Made by a program: the position numbers and the translations under genes. The notes beneath the pieces were generated by a model, which saw only the letters and a list, made by a program, of their open reading frames with translations, was not told the DNA's origin and searched no databases. Shown one piece after another: positions 1 through 6,904 of a DNA stretch of 12,784 nucleotides (its first letter is position 1; each line of letters opens with the position of its first letter). Origin of the DNA: Acidobacteriota bacterium (lineage in GTDB: Bacteria > Acidobacteriota > Terriglobia > Acidiferrales > UBA7541); the NCBI GenBank assembly GCA_028876695.1, contig JAGWRH010000292.1, positions 1-12,784 of the forward strand, in the 5' to 3' direction.

Positions 1-87
1 AGCGTCCACCGAACAGCACTCCCACCCGCAACCTTTTTCCCGAGCTCATCCCTTAGTCATCCCTTCTCGCCAATCTCACGCTGCCGT
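1..87. other. Window edge, no gene seen
   Basis: This is the 3' flank of the arginase gene. I see no coding sequence. The only structure is a 9-base direct repeat, TCATCCCTT, at 46-54 and 57-65. It vaguely recalls the CATCCC arm of the repeat family seen near the right end of the window, but is too short to assign. Confidence 0.4.
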
Positions 88-999
88 TCATAAAATCTTT
101 TTGCCCAGCCCCGAAAGCACCAGCTCCACGCCGAGCGTCGCGGTGGTGTTATGCAAATCGATCACCGGATTGATTTCCACCAGCTCGAACGAAACCATCG
201 ATTTGCTGTCCGCGATCATCTCCAGCGCCAGATGCGCCTCGCGATATGTCACCCCGCCACGCACCGGCGTGCCCACTCCCGGCGCCTCCGACGGGTCCAC
301 GAAGTCCATATCCAAACTCACCGCCACGCCCGCCGTGTCGTCCCCCGCAAAACGCAGCGCTTCCGCCATCACTTCGCGCATGCCGCGCTCATCGATATCG
401 CGCATCGTGAACACATGCACGCCCGACTCTTTCATCAGCCGCCGCTCTTTCGAATCCAGGTCGCGCACCCCCACCAGCACCACGTTTCGCGGCTCGACCA
501 TCGGCTTTACTCCGGCTAGCTCTGTCAATTCCACCGGCCCATAGCCCATGATCGACGCGAGGGGCATGCCGTGAACGTTGCCCGAAGGCGAGCTTTCCGG
601 CGTGTTCATGTCCCCATGCGCATCCAGCCAGATCATGCCCACGCGTTTTGATTGCTTATTAAAATGGCTCGCCACTCCCGCCATCGTACCCACGGCAATC
701 GAGTGGTCGCCCCCGAGCACCAGCGGCAACAAATCCGCGTCCAGCGTCTTCCGCACCGTTTCCGCCAGGCCTTTGCACGTCTCTGCAATCTCATCGAGGT
801 ATTTGGCGTTCTTCTCGCCATAGTGCTGCTCTTCCGGCTGCTTGACCGCAATATTGCCGATGTCCTCCACTTGCCGCCCGAGGTGCTTCAGCCGCGCCTG
901 CAGTCCCGCCACGCGCAGCGCGGACGGTCCCATATCGACGCCTCGGCGGCTCGCGCCCAGGTCCATCGGCACACCGATGATGCGGATTTTTTCGGCCAT
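88..999 (-). CDS. rocF: Arginase
   Basis: Predicted cytosolic arginase, hydrolysing L-arginine to ornithine and urea with a binuclear manganese centre. The 303-residue product has the full ureohydrolase signature set: GGDHS near residues 96-100, DAHGD at 126-130 followed by the substrate-loop SSPSGNVHG at 136-144, and SLDMDFVDP at 228-236, which supply the metal-binding His and Asp residues. The length matches the family (about 300). I chose the ATG at 999, giving MAEKIRIIGV; a TTG at 1023 would add eight residues but neither start has a clear ribosome binding site. The gene lies about 43 bases after asnS on the same strand (19 from the TTG start) and is probably co-transcribed with it. Agmatinase and formiminoglutamase share the fold, but the SGNVHG loop and overall match favour arginase. 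Confidence 0.93.
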   Translation of the reverse strand: MAEKIRIIGVPMDLGASRRGVDMGPSALRVAGLQARLKHLGRQVEDIGNIAVKQPEEQHYGEKNAKYLDEIAETCKGLAETVRKTLDADLLPLVLGGDHSIAVGTMAGVASHFNKQSKRVGMIWLDAHGDMNTPESSPSGNVHGMPLASIMGYGPVELTELAGVKPMVEPRNVVLVGVRDLDSKERRLMKESGVHVFTMRDIDERGMREVMAEALRFAGDDTAGVAVSLDMDFVDPSEAPGVGTPVRGGVTYREAHLALEMIADSKSMVSFELVEINPVIDLHNTTATLGVELVLSGLGKKIL

Positions 1000-1042
1000 C
1001 GGCTGGCTTACTGTTTTCCCCAAGACTGCCCGGCAGGACCTT

Positions 1043-2368
1043 CTAAGGATAGACGCGGTGCAGCATGCGTGGGAAGGGGATCACTTCGCGAATGTGCTCG
1101 GTTCCGCAAATCCATGCCACGGTGCGTTCCAAACCCAGGCCAAACCCCGCGTGCGGGACGCTCCCGTAGCGGCGCAGGTCCAGATACCACTGGAACGCCT
1201 CTTCCGGCAGCTTGCTTTCCCGGATACGCCGTACCAGCGTGTCGTAATCCGATTGCCTCTCGCCGCCGCCGATGATTTCGCCGAATCCTTCCGGCGCGAT
1301 CATGTCGAAGCTCAACGAAAGATCCGGACGCTCCATGTCCGTGGCCATGTAGAACGCTTTCATCGCCGCCGGATAGCGATGGATGATCACCGGCTTGTCG
1401 AATTCCTTCGAAAGCAGCGTTTCTTCGTCGCCCCCGAAATCGTCGCCCCATTTCGTCGGATTCCCGGCCTTTTGCAGCACCTTCACGGCATCGTCATACG
1501 TGATTCGTGGAAATGGCGGCGCTATCTCCTCCAATTTCGAAAGATCGCGGCCCACCGCGCCCAGTTCGCGGGCGCGATTTTTCACCACGGACTGCACCAT
1601 CGCGCTCACCAGCCCCTCTCCGAGGTCCATCATGTCCGCCAGGTGCGCAAACGCCGCCTCCGGCTCCAGCATCCAAAACTCGGTCAGATGGCGCCGCGTC
1701 TTTGATTTTTCCGCGCGAAACGTCGGTCCGAACGTGTACACCTTCCCCAGCGCCGCCGCCGTCGCCTCCACGTACAGCTGCCCCGATTGCGTCAGGTACG
1801 CCTTCTGTTCGTCGATGTAATTCACTTCGAATAGCGTCGTGGTGCCTTCGCAAGCCGCCGGAGTAAAAATCGGCGCATCCGTCAGCGTATAGCCCTGCGA
1901 ATCCATGTAATTTCGCGCCGCGCGAATCGCTTCCGCGCGAATCCGCAAGATCGCCGCCTGTCGCGGAGTGCGGATCCACAGATGCCTCTGGTCGAGCAGG
2001 AAATCCACTCCGTGCTCCTTCAGTTGAATCGGATACGGACTCGACTCCGGCACCTTCTGCACCACCTCCGCCGCGTGTATCTGGATTTCATATCCGCCCG
2101 GCGCGCGCGGCTCCGCCTGAATTTTTCCGGTGACGATCACGCTCGATTCCTGCGTCAACCCTTTCAGCGCCTCGAACGCCTGCGGCTGCTCTCTAACCGA
2201 CACCACGCCCTGCATCACTCCTGTGCCGTCGCGAAAGATCGGGAACAGCAGCTTCCCCGATTCGCGCAGGTTGTATAGCCACCCGCGGATCGTCGCAACC
2301 TGGCCGGCGTGCTCCGCCGCGTGGTCAATCGTAATTACCGGCGCCTTGATTTGTGCCTCTTGGCTCAT
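1043..2368 (-). CDS. asnS: Asparaginyl-tRNA synthetase
   Basis: Class IIb aminoacyl-tRNA synthetase charging tRNA-Asn with asparagine in the cytosol. The 441-residue protein has an N-terminal OB-fold anticodon-binding domain (roughly 22-105), a linker, then the class II catalytic core: the EGTTTLFEV segment (174-182), motif 2 around FRAEKSKTRRHLTEF (217-231) and motif 3 GFGLGLERTVAW (408-419). The C-terminus IPFPRMLHRVYP is typical of AsnRS and argues against AspRS. The frame is open up to 2467, but the ATG at 2368 is preferred because the upstream extension would overlap the end of the preceding gene and has no family resemblance. It starts 22 bases after the isomerase-like gene and is followed closely by arginase, suggesting one transcript. 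A dedicated AsnRS implies direct Asn-tRNA formation rather than sole reliance on the amidotransferase route (inference). Confidence 0.95.
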   Translation of the reverse strand: MSQEAQIKAPVITIDHAAEHAGQVATIRGWLYNLRESGKLLFPIFRDGTGVMQGVVSVREQPQAFEALKGLTQESSVIVTGKIQAEPRAPGGYEIQIHAAEVVQKVPESSPYPIQLKEHGVDFLLDQRHLWIRTPRQAAILRIRAEAIRAARNYMDSQGYTLTDAPIFTPAACEGTTTLFEVNYIDEQKAYLTQSGQLYVEATAAALGKVYTFGPTFRAEKSKTRRHLTEFWMLEPEAAFAHLADMMDLGEGLVSAMVQSVVKNRARELGAVGRDLSKLEEIAPPFPRITYDDAVKVLQKAGNPTKWGDDFGGDEETLLSKEFDKPVIIHRYPAAMKAFYMATDMERPDLSLSFDMIAPEGFGEIIGGGERQSDYDTLVRRIRESKLPEEAFQWYLDLRRYGSVPHAGFGLGLERTVAWICGTEHIREVIPFPRMLHRVYP

Positions 2369-2390
2369 GAATGGAACTGCCCCGAAATTT

Positions 2391-3245
2391 TCAACGCGAA
2401 TCCGCGTGCTCGCCGCGCTTTTTCTCCGCAAACTCTTCCAGCCGGTCGAACGCCGCGCGAATCTCATCCATACTCGGCGCGCCCGCCCCTCGTTCTTTCA
2501 GCTCCATCACCAGCGCCGGCATTTCGGACGCGCCGGCCAGCACGGCAAACGCCGCGTTCCAATCAATCGTGCCGTCTCCGGGAGAAAGATGCTCGTCTTT
2601 CTCTCCGTGATTGTCGTGCACGTGCACGGTGATGGTCCGCTCGCGCATCAACTCCAGCCCGGGACCTACTCCCCCTTCAATGTGCGCGTGTCCCGTATCG
2701 AAGCAGAACTTCACTTGCAAGTGCGTTTCCTGGATGAACTGATGCAGCGAAGCCGGCGAGCTCAGCTCGTCGGGCTTATTCTCGATCGCGATCGTCACGT
2801 CGCGATGCTTTGCGAAGACCGCCAGGCTTTCCAGCGATGCGAAAGCCGCGTCCATTTTTCTCGGGTCCGCCGATTGCCGCCCGCTTCCGATATGCTGCAC
2901 CAGGTAGCGGAATGGTATGCGCTCCGCCACCTCCAGCGCCCGCTTCACTTCATCTACCGCGTCGATGCGCCGGATTCGCTCCGGATCGGAAATCGAGATC
3001 GGCATCCCGGTCTGGTGTCCCGAAATCGCGTCGCGCTCGGTAGGCGCATGCAACGAGTTCAGTTCCAGCCGATGTTCTGAAAGCGCGCTCGCCAGGTCGC
3101 GCACCGCCTCGCCCAAGCGGTAGTCGAAGTGCACCGCGGCGCAAAACACCTCCACCACATGAATATCCGCTTTGGCGATTTCCCCAAGCAGCATCGAACT
3201 GAGCGGCTGGTTCACCCACCGATACGTTGACAGAATGCGTCGCAC
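2391..3245 (-). CDS. Sugar phosphate isomerase/epimerase-like TIM-barrel protein
   Basis: A 284-residue xylose-isomerase-like (AP endonuclease family 2) TIM-barrel protein. Candidate divalent-metal ligands occur at the expected strand ends: His118 in LVQHIG, Glu155 in IAIENKP, Asp183 and His186 in FCFDTGHAH, His208/His210 in VHVHDNHGEKDEH, and Glu249 in LVMELKE. The family includes sugar and inositol isomerases, epimerases and endonuclease IV. The substrate cannot be read from sequence, and endonuclease IV itself is unlikely on length and motif spacing. The start is a GTG (product begins MRRILSTYRWVNQPL), with a purine-rich GAGGGTAGG directly before it. It is the first gene of a probable isomerase-asnS-rocF transcript. 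No signal peptide, so probably cytosolic. Confidence 0.85.
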   Translation of the reverse strand: MRRILSTYRWVNQPLSSMLLGEIAKADIHVVEVFCAAVHFDYRLGEAVRDLASALSEHRLELNSLHAPTERDAISGHQTGMPISISDPERIRRIDAVDEVKRALEVAERIPFRYLVQHIGSGRQSADPRKMDAAFASLESLAVFAKHRDVTIAIENKPDELSSPASLHQFIQETHLQVKFCFDTGHAHIEGGVGPGLELMRERTITVHVHDNHGEKDEHLSPGDGTIDWNAAFAVLAGASEMPALVMELKERGAGAPSMDEIRAAFDRLEEFAEKKRGEHADSR

Positions 3246-3362
3246 CCTACCCTCGCGCCCGCGCTTCTACGCGGCTGTAGAAAAGAAACGTTGTCGTTCT
3301 GAGGGCGATTTTTTGCCCGAAGAATTTCGCTTCTCGATTCCGCTTATGGTCTGTGGAAACTC

Positions 3363-3396
3363 ATCCCGCGTCAATAGCTTGTGCTTCGCGCGGGAT
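3363..3396 (-). terminator. Hairpin downstream of mqnD, possible terminator
   Basis: A perfect 8-base inverted repeat, ATCCCGCG (3363-3370) and CGCGGGAT (3389-3396), with an 18-base loop, begins 25 bases past the mqnD stop in the 175-base gap before the isomerase-like gene. No U-tract follows on the minus strand, so it may be a weak or factor-assisted terminator, or an mRNA 3' stabiliser. The rest of the gap (3246-3420) shows no gene and no promoter I would defend. Confidence 0.3.
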
Positions 3397-3420
3397 TCTC
3401 TGCGCTGTGGAATTTCCAAA

Positions 3421-4287
3421 TCAAGCCGCTTCCGGCAGGAATTCAACCTCGAATGAAGAAGGCACAAGACCGGCCGCCGCTCCGCGTCCCAATAGCTCGC
3501 GTACCGCGCGACGTCCCTGCTCGCCATATCCCAGCGTCCAATTATTCACATACATCCCGATGAATTTGTCGGCCAGCGCCGGATCCATCTCCCGGGCGAA
3601 TTGCATCGCATACTCGAGCGCGGCTTCGCGATGCTCGAGCGCGTAGCTCACACTGTCGCGAATCACCTGTGCCGCTTTCCGCCCGATCTTCGGCGCCAGG
3701 CTTCGACGGATCGCATTCGCGCCCAGCGGCAGAGGCAGCCCGGTTGACTCCTGCCACCACTGCCCCAGATCCACCACTTTTCGCAGCCCAATCTGCGAAA
3801 ACAGCAATTGCCCTTCGTGGATCAGCAGCCCCGCCTCTACCTCCTTTGCGTGCACCGCTTCCAAAATCCGGTCGAACGGCATCGTCACCGTTTCCACATT
3901 CGGCTCGAAAAGCTTCAGCGCCAAATACGACGTCGTCCGCGTCCCCGCCACCGCGATTCTGCGCCCGGCCAGATCGTCCCTCTTGATCGGCTTCGATGCC
4001 ACCACGATCGGCCCGTATCCGTCTCCAAAACTCGCGCCGCAGTCGAGCAGCACGTACTTGTCCGCCACAAACGTGTACCCGAAAAAGCTCAGCGCCGTAA
4101 TATCGTACTTTTCCTGATGCGCCGCATCGTTGAGCGATTGGATATCCGACAGCACGTGCGTGAACTTGACGCCCGGAAGCCTCACCTTGCCCGTCGCCAG
4201 CGCGTAAAACATGAACGCGTCGTCGCTATCCGGCGAATGCGCCAGGCTAAGTTCCACCGTTTCCGTTGAAGCTGCTGCCGTTGACAT
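3421..4287 (-). CDS. mqnD: 1,4-dihydroxy-6-naphthoate synthase (futalosine pathway)
   Basis: Predicted MqnD, which converts cyclic dehypoxanthine futalosine to 1,4-dihydroxy-6-naphthoate in the futalosine route to menaquinone. The 288-residue protein has the periplasmic-binding-protein-like fold signatures of the family: AHSPDSDDAFMFYAL (16-30), SFGDGYGPIVVA (86-97), GTRTTSYLAL (115-124), the catalytic-His segment LLIHEGQL (154-161, His157), and TGLPLPLGANAIRR (182-195). The sister family MqnA lacks this exact combination, so MqnD is the firmer assignment. The ATG at 4287 is chosen, with CAGGACGG about 8-15 bases upstream; an extension to 4347 looks non-coding. No signal peptide, as expected for a cytosolic enzyme. 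It is transcribed away from glpX; other mqn genes are not in the window. Confidence 0.93.
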   Translation of the reverse strand: MSTAAASTETVELSLAHSPDSDDAFMFYALATGKVRLPGVKFTHVLSDIQSLNDAAHQEKYDITALSFFGYTFVADKYVLLDCGASFGDGYGPIVVASKPIKRDDLAGRRIAVAGTRTTSYLALKLFEPNVETVTMPFDRILEAVHAKEVEAGLLIHEGQLLFSQIGLRKVVDLGQWWQESTGLPLPLGANAIRRSLAPKIGRKAAQVIRDSVSYALEHREAALEYAMQFAREMDPALADKFIGMYVNNWTLGYGEQGRRAVRELLGRGAAAGLVPSSFEVEFLPEAA

Positions 4288-4665
4288 GTTCGTGACCGTC
4301 CTGGCACCGGTTCGCGCAGTCGCAAACTCCGGGAATCCAGCGCACACCGCACGATGAGCTCGGTTCTCGAGTGCGCCTGGAAATCTTCAACGTGCCGCGG
4401 GGCGTAAGCTTTCCTGCGTGAGCCTGTGTGAAAGCTCGCACAGGATACCACATCGCCCAACTTGCGGTACAGGACTCGCCTGTACCCGTGCCGGGTCAGT
4501 TTGAGTTTTCTTGATCGTGACGCACGCAGTCAAAACTCAAACTGATCCGGCACACCTGTTCAGCGAACTGTACCTTGCCGCGTCGCCTTACGCGTCGCTG
4601 GTGTATCATATCCGCCCTGGGGCGAAAGTCCTGCCTGCCTTTTGATTTCACATCGGGAGATTGCC
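4288..4665. other. Divergent spacer between mqnD and glpX
   Basis: These 378 bases hold no credible gene. They must contain the start signals of both mqnD (leftward) and glpX (rightward). A small hairpin (CCTGTG 4423-4428 with CACAGG 4439-4444) and the large palindromic element at 4466-4574 occupy the middle. A TATCAT at 4604-4609 could be the -10 box for glpX, but no -35 box sits at the right distance, so I do not call it as a promoter. Confidence 0.6.
4466..4574. repeat. 109-base nested palindromic element
   Basis: The element is bounded by GGTACAG (4466-4472) and its complement CTGTACC (4568-4574). Its core is a 22-base inverted repeat, arms 4488-4509 and 4532-4553, with one mismatch (GTGCCGGGTCAG against GTGCCGGATCAG when both are read in the same sense) around a 22-base loop. 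The left shoulder contains another perfect hairpin, GGTACAGG 4466-4473 with CCTGTACC 4479-4486. There is no T-tract, and it lies between divergent genes, so it is unlikely to be a terminator. Best reading: a REP/MITE-like non-coding interspersed element. A structured regulatory leader is the alternative. Confidence 0.65.
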
Positions 4666-5646
4666 ATGGAAAGAGCTCTGAGCCTCGAATTCTTGCGCGT
4701 CGTTGAACGCGCCGCGATCTCCTCCGCTCGCACCATGGGCCTCGGGGATGGCCATCGCGCCGATCAGGCTGCCGTTGAAGCCATGCGCGCCGAAATGGAT
4801 TCCGTCGGAATGGACGGCACCATCGTCATTGGCGAAGGTGAGCGCGACGAAGCCCCCATGCTCTTCATCGGTGAAAAAGTCGGCGCGGCTGTTCGCGATA
4901 AATCCCACACCTACCCCGCCGTCGATATCGCCGTCGATCCGCTGGAAGGCACAAACCTCTGCGCCACCGGCTCGCCCAATTCCATCACCGTGCTCGCCGC
5001 CAGCGATCACGGGGGCCTTCTCCATGCGCCCGACCTCTACATGCAGAAAATTATCGTTGGCCCCAGCTCCCGCGGCTTCGTGGACCTCGACGCGCCGGTG
5101 CACGTCAATCTTCGCGCCATCGCTCGCAGCCTCGACCGCAAGGTGGAGGATCTCGTGGTCATCGTTCTCGACCGTCCACGCCACGAGGACCTGGTTCGCG
5201 ATATTCGCAAAGCCGGTGCGCGCATCCGCCTGATTTCCGATGGCGATCTTTCCGCCGGCATCAGCACGGCCCTCTTGGGCTCCGGAGTTCACGCGGTCAT
5301 GGGTACCGGAGGCGCTCCGGAAGGCGTCCTAACCGCCGCAGCCCTGCGCTGCCTCAACGGCCAAATCCTCGCCCGGCTCATCGTTTCAAAACCCGAGCAC
5401 GAAGAGCGCATCGCCCAGATGGGCATCAAAGATGGCAAGAAGATTTACGACACCGCCGATCTCGCATCCGGCAAGCGGATGATCTTCGCTTGCACCGGCG
5501 TCACGGATGGCGGCCTGCTCCATGGCGTCCGCTTCTTTGGTGGCGGGATTCGCACGCAGTCCTTGGTGATGAGCCTCCAGGAACATCACGTGCGCTTCAT
5601 CGACTCGGTCCACATCACCGGCGATGATGTGAAAATCCGCTTCTGA
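4666..5646 (+). CDS. glpX: Fructose-1,6-bisphosphatase, class II
   Basis: Predicted GlpX, removing the 1-phosphate from fructose-1,6-bisphosphate in gluconeogenesis; metal-dependent and cytosolic. The 326-residue product is close to the family length (about 320-340). Visible signatures: MGLGDGHRADQAAVEAMR (24-41), the metal-binding IGEGERDEAPML (55-66), VDPLEGTN (90-97), ISDGDLSAGI (190-199), GTGGAPEGVLTAAAL (213-227) and GVTDGGLLHGV (278-288). In some bacteria class II enzymes also act on sedoheptulose-1,7-bisphosphate; sequence alone does not decide. The ATG at 4666 has CGGGAGA about seven bases upstream, better than the in-frame TTG at 4642. It is divergent from mqnD and appears monocistronic. 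Confidence 0.95.
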   Translation: MERALSLEFLRVVERAAISSARTMGLGDGHRADQAAVEAMRAEMDSVGMDGTIVIGEGERDEAPMLFIGEKVGAAVRDKSHTYPAVDIAVDPLEGTNLCATGSPNSITVLAASDHGGLLHAPDLYMQKIIVGPSSRGFVDLDAPVHVNLRAIARSLDRKVEDLVVIVLDRPRHEDLVRDIRKAGARIRLISDGDLSAGISTALLGSGVHAVMGTGGAPEGVLTAAALRCLNGQILARLIVSKPEHEERIAQMGIKDGKKIYDTADLASGKRMIFACTGVTDGGLLHGVRFFGGGIRTQSLVMSLQEHHVRFIDSVHITGDDVKIRF

Positions 5647-5649
5647 GCC

Positions 5650-5796
5650 TCGCGGAATCGCGCGGCGGCTTCATCAACGCCGTCAACATCGCCGGTCAAC
5701 ACGTGAAAGCGCGTGCCTACTCGATTGTTCCGCTTTTAGAGAGATGGCCGAAGTGATTCGGCAAGGCGGTCAATTCGTCGCGGAATCGCGCGGCGG
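5650..5796. repeat. 19-base direct repeat with possible decayed glpX tail
   Basis: The 19-mer TCGCGGAATCGCGCGGCGG occurs at 5650-5668 and again at 5778-5796. Each copy can form a small CGCG-GAAT-CGCG hairpin. Directly after the first copy, 5670-5717 translates to FINAVNIAGQHVKARA, which aligns with the glpX C-terminus FIDSVHITGDDVKIRF (8 of 16 residues identical, about 32 of 48 bases by hand count), in a different frame from glpX. The segment has no start, and a stop ends it near 5754. The remainder of the 255-base gap to 5901 shows no gene. Confidence 0.45.
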
Positions 5797-5901
5797 GGCG
5801 GCATTGTTGCGGTGAGGTGCACTCGGAGGATTCCCAGCAGCGCGCCGCGGGCCGGCTTTCGCCAGCCCGCGCCTCAATCTTCTACATTCTCGCTGCTCGC
5901 G

Positions 5902-6567
5902 CTAACGATGCAGCGCCGCGGCTGTGTGCCCGGTTGCTGGATGCTGCCGTCGCGGCAGGTGCGCCGGAATTCTTTCCGTGCTATGCGCGGTCGTCAGCGG
6001 ACGCATGGGCTGGGGATTGCTGCTCACGTGTTCGCTGATGGCCTGCAAACGCTTCAGAATTCCCTGCCACTGGTTCCAGTCGAGCTGCCGCAAAAACGGC
6101 CGGAGTCCCTGTATGAACGGGTCCTCCAGCACGGTTTCGCCGTTCGACTCTGGAATGAAGAATCGGTTTAACCCGACTCCCAGCGCCTCCGCGATCTTCT
6201 CCAGCGTTCCGAGGCTTGGCGTCATTTGTCCACTTTCGATTCGGGACAAATACGAGCGCGAAACGCGTGAGCGAGCCTGCAATTGGCTCTGCGTCATGCC
6301 GCGCGACTCCCGCAACTGGCGGATACGCTGGCCGATATTTTCCACCGTCTCGCGGTTCGGCCAGTTCTCGAACAGTTGCCGGTCATCGCCCGGCAAGTCT
6401 TGTGGCGACGGCGTGGGAATCACGAACGTCACCTTGGGTGGCAGCAATCGCAGGCAACGACGACAGTTGCCTGCTCGCGTGCGGTACTGAACCAGTCCGC
6501 ATACCTGACAACGGATAACTTCTCGATCGAGTTCCATGCTCGTAGCTATGCCATCTTTTTCCGCCAC
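5902..6567 (-). CDS. Zinc-ribbon/XRE-family transcriptional regulator
   Basis: A 221-residue probable DNA-binding regulator. The N-terminus has a Cys4 zinc ribbon, C-x2-C-x11-C-x2-C at Cys20, Cys23, Cys35 and Cys38 (CQVCG...CRRC). An XRE/Cro-type helix-turn-helix follows at about 76-136 (IGQRIRQLRESRGMTQSQLQ, then SRSYLSRIESGQMTPSLGTL, ending in the usual GVGLNRFF). The tail (140-221) is not recognised and becomes low-complexity and basic. The GTG start at 6567 is chosen because GAGGAAA ends four bases before it; an ATG at 6537 would remove ten residues, keep every motif, and has only a weak ribosome site. The gene is divergent from a LolA-like exported protein. A good promoter lies upstream with a dyad over its -10 box, suggesting autoregulation. 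Ligand and targets are unknown. Confidence 0.82.
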   Translation of the reverse strand: MAEKDGIATSMELDREVIRCQVCGLVQYRTRAGNCRRCLRLLPPKVTFVIPTPSPQDLPGDDRQLFENWPNRETVENIGQRIRQLRESRGMTQSQLQARSRVSRSYLSRIESGQMTPSLGTLEKIAEALGVGLNRFFIPESNGETVLEDPFIQGLRPFLRQLDWNQWQGILKRLQAISEHVSSNPQPMRPLTTAHSTERIPAHLPRRQHPATGHTAAALHR

Positions 6568-6640
6568 CGGTTTCCTCGCAGACTATTTCCGGCGATGCGA
6601 AAGGGAGGAACGTCACAATCTAGGGAAGGCAGGAACTGGC

Positions 6641-6664
6641 GCGCGCTGATTCTCCACAGCGTGC
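6641..6664. promoter_or_regulatory. Dyad over the -10 box of the XRE gene, possible operator
   Basis: Inverted repeat GCGCGCTG (6641-6648) and CAGCGTGC (6657-6664), 7 of 8 positions complementary, with a perfect CGCTG-N8-CAGCG core. The eight-base centre contains the -10 hexamer of the minus-strand promoter. Such placement is typical of repressor sites; autorepression by the adjacent XRE protein is inference. Confidence 0.35.
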
Positions 6665-6677
6665 CATTTCTTGTCAA
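6649..6677 (-). promoter_or_regulatory. Sigma-70-type promoter for the zinc-ribbon/XRE gene
   Basis: On the minus strand a perfect -35 box TTGACA (6677-6672) is followed after exactly 17 bases by GAGAAT (6654-6649), 4 of 6 matches to TATAAT. The start site would fall near 6642, leaving a leader of about 75 bases to the GTG at 6567. Confidence 0.6.
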
Positions 6678-6828
6678 GCCCTTTTTAGTGAAATCCCCGG
6701 GCCGAATTGTAGTCCGCCTCGCGAGTACGTTCCAAATAAATCGGATGGGCGTGTACATTGTTCGCCATCTCTTTCCTGGCCTTGTGAATGACGCGATCCG
6801 TCCATCTCGATACGCTCGCGGCGGACAT

Positions 6829-6857
6829 TTTTTGCGTCAAGTTCGCTGTGCTATGAT
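6829..6857 (+). promoter_or_regulatory. Extended -10 promoter for the LolA-like gene
   Basis: TGCTATGAT at 6849-6857 is an extended -10 element (TGn plus TATGAT, 5 of 6 to consensus). The -35 position, 6829-6834, is a weak T-rich TTTTTG, as is common with extended -10 promoters. Transcription would start near 6864, about 40 bases before the TTG start codon. Confidence 0.5.
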
Positions 6858-6904
6858 GACCCTGCCTTCCTAGGCGGGCGAATTTTTCACGGAGGAAAAT
6901 CCGT

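Larger units (their letters stand above)
6568..6904. other. Divergent regulatory spacer
   Basis: These 337 bases separate the leftward XRE regulator from the rightward LolA-like gene. I see no coding sequence. The spacer holds the two promoters and the dyad listed separately, so it is most simply a shared control region. Confidence 0.6.

Noticed and set aside
3306..3322. GGGC-GATTTTTT-GCCC as an intrinsic terminator
   Set aside because: The stem is only four bases and the T-run is inside the loop, not after the stem.
4604..4609. TATCAT as the glpX -10 box
   Set aside because: No -35 hexamer at 16-18 bases and no extended -10; left as a remark only.
5655..5756. Fleeting likeness of the ESRGG...IVPLLER translation to bacterial microcompartment shell proteins
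   Set aside because: The resemblance is a few scattered residues, while the alignment to the glpX tail is better; no start codon and no full domain.
5738..5815. Short frame with AGAGAG before ATG (MAEVIRQGGQFVAESRGG...) in the glpX 3' flank
   Set aside because: Only about two dozen codons, partly made of the 19-base repeat; treated as part of the repeat region.
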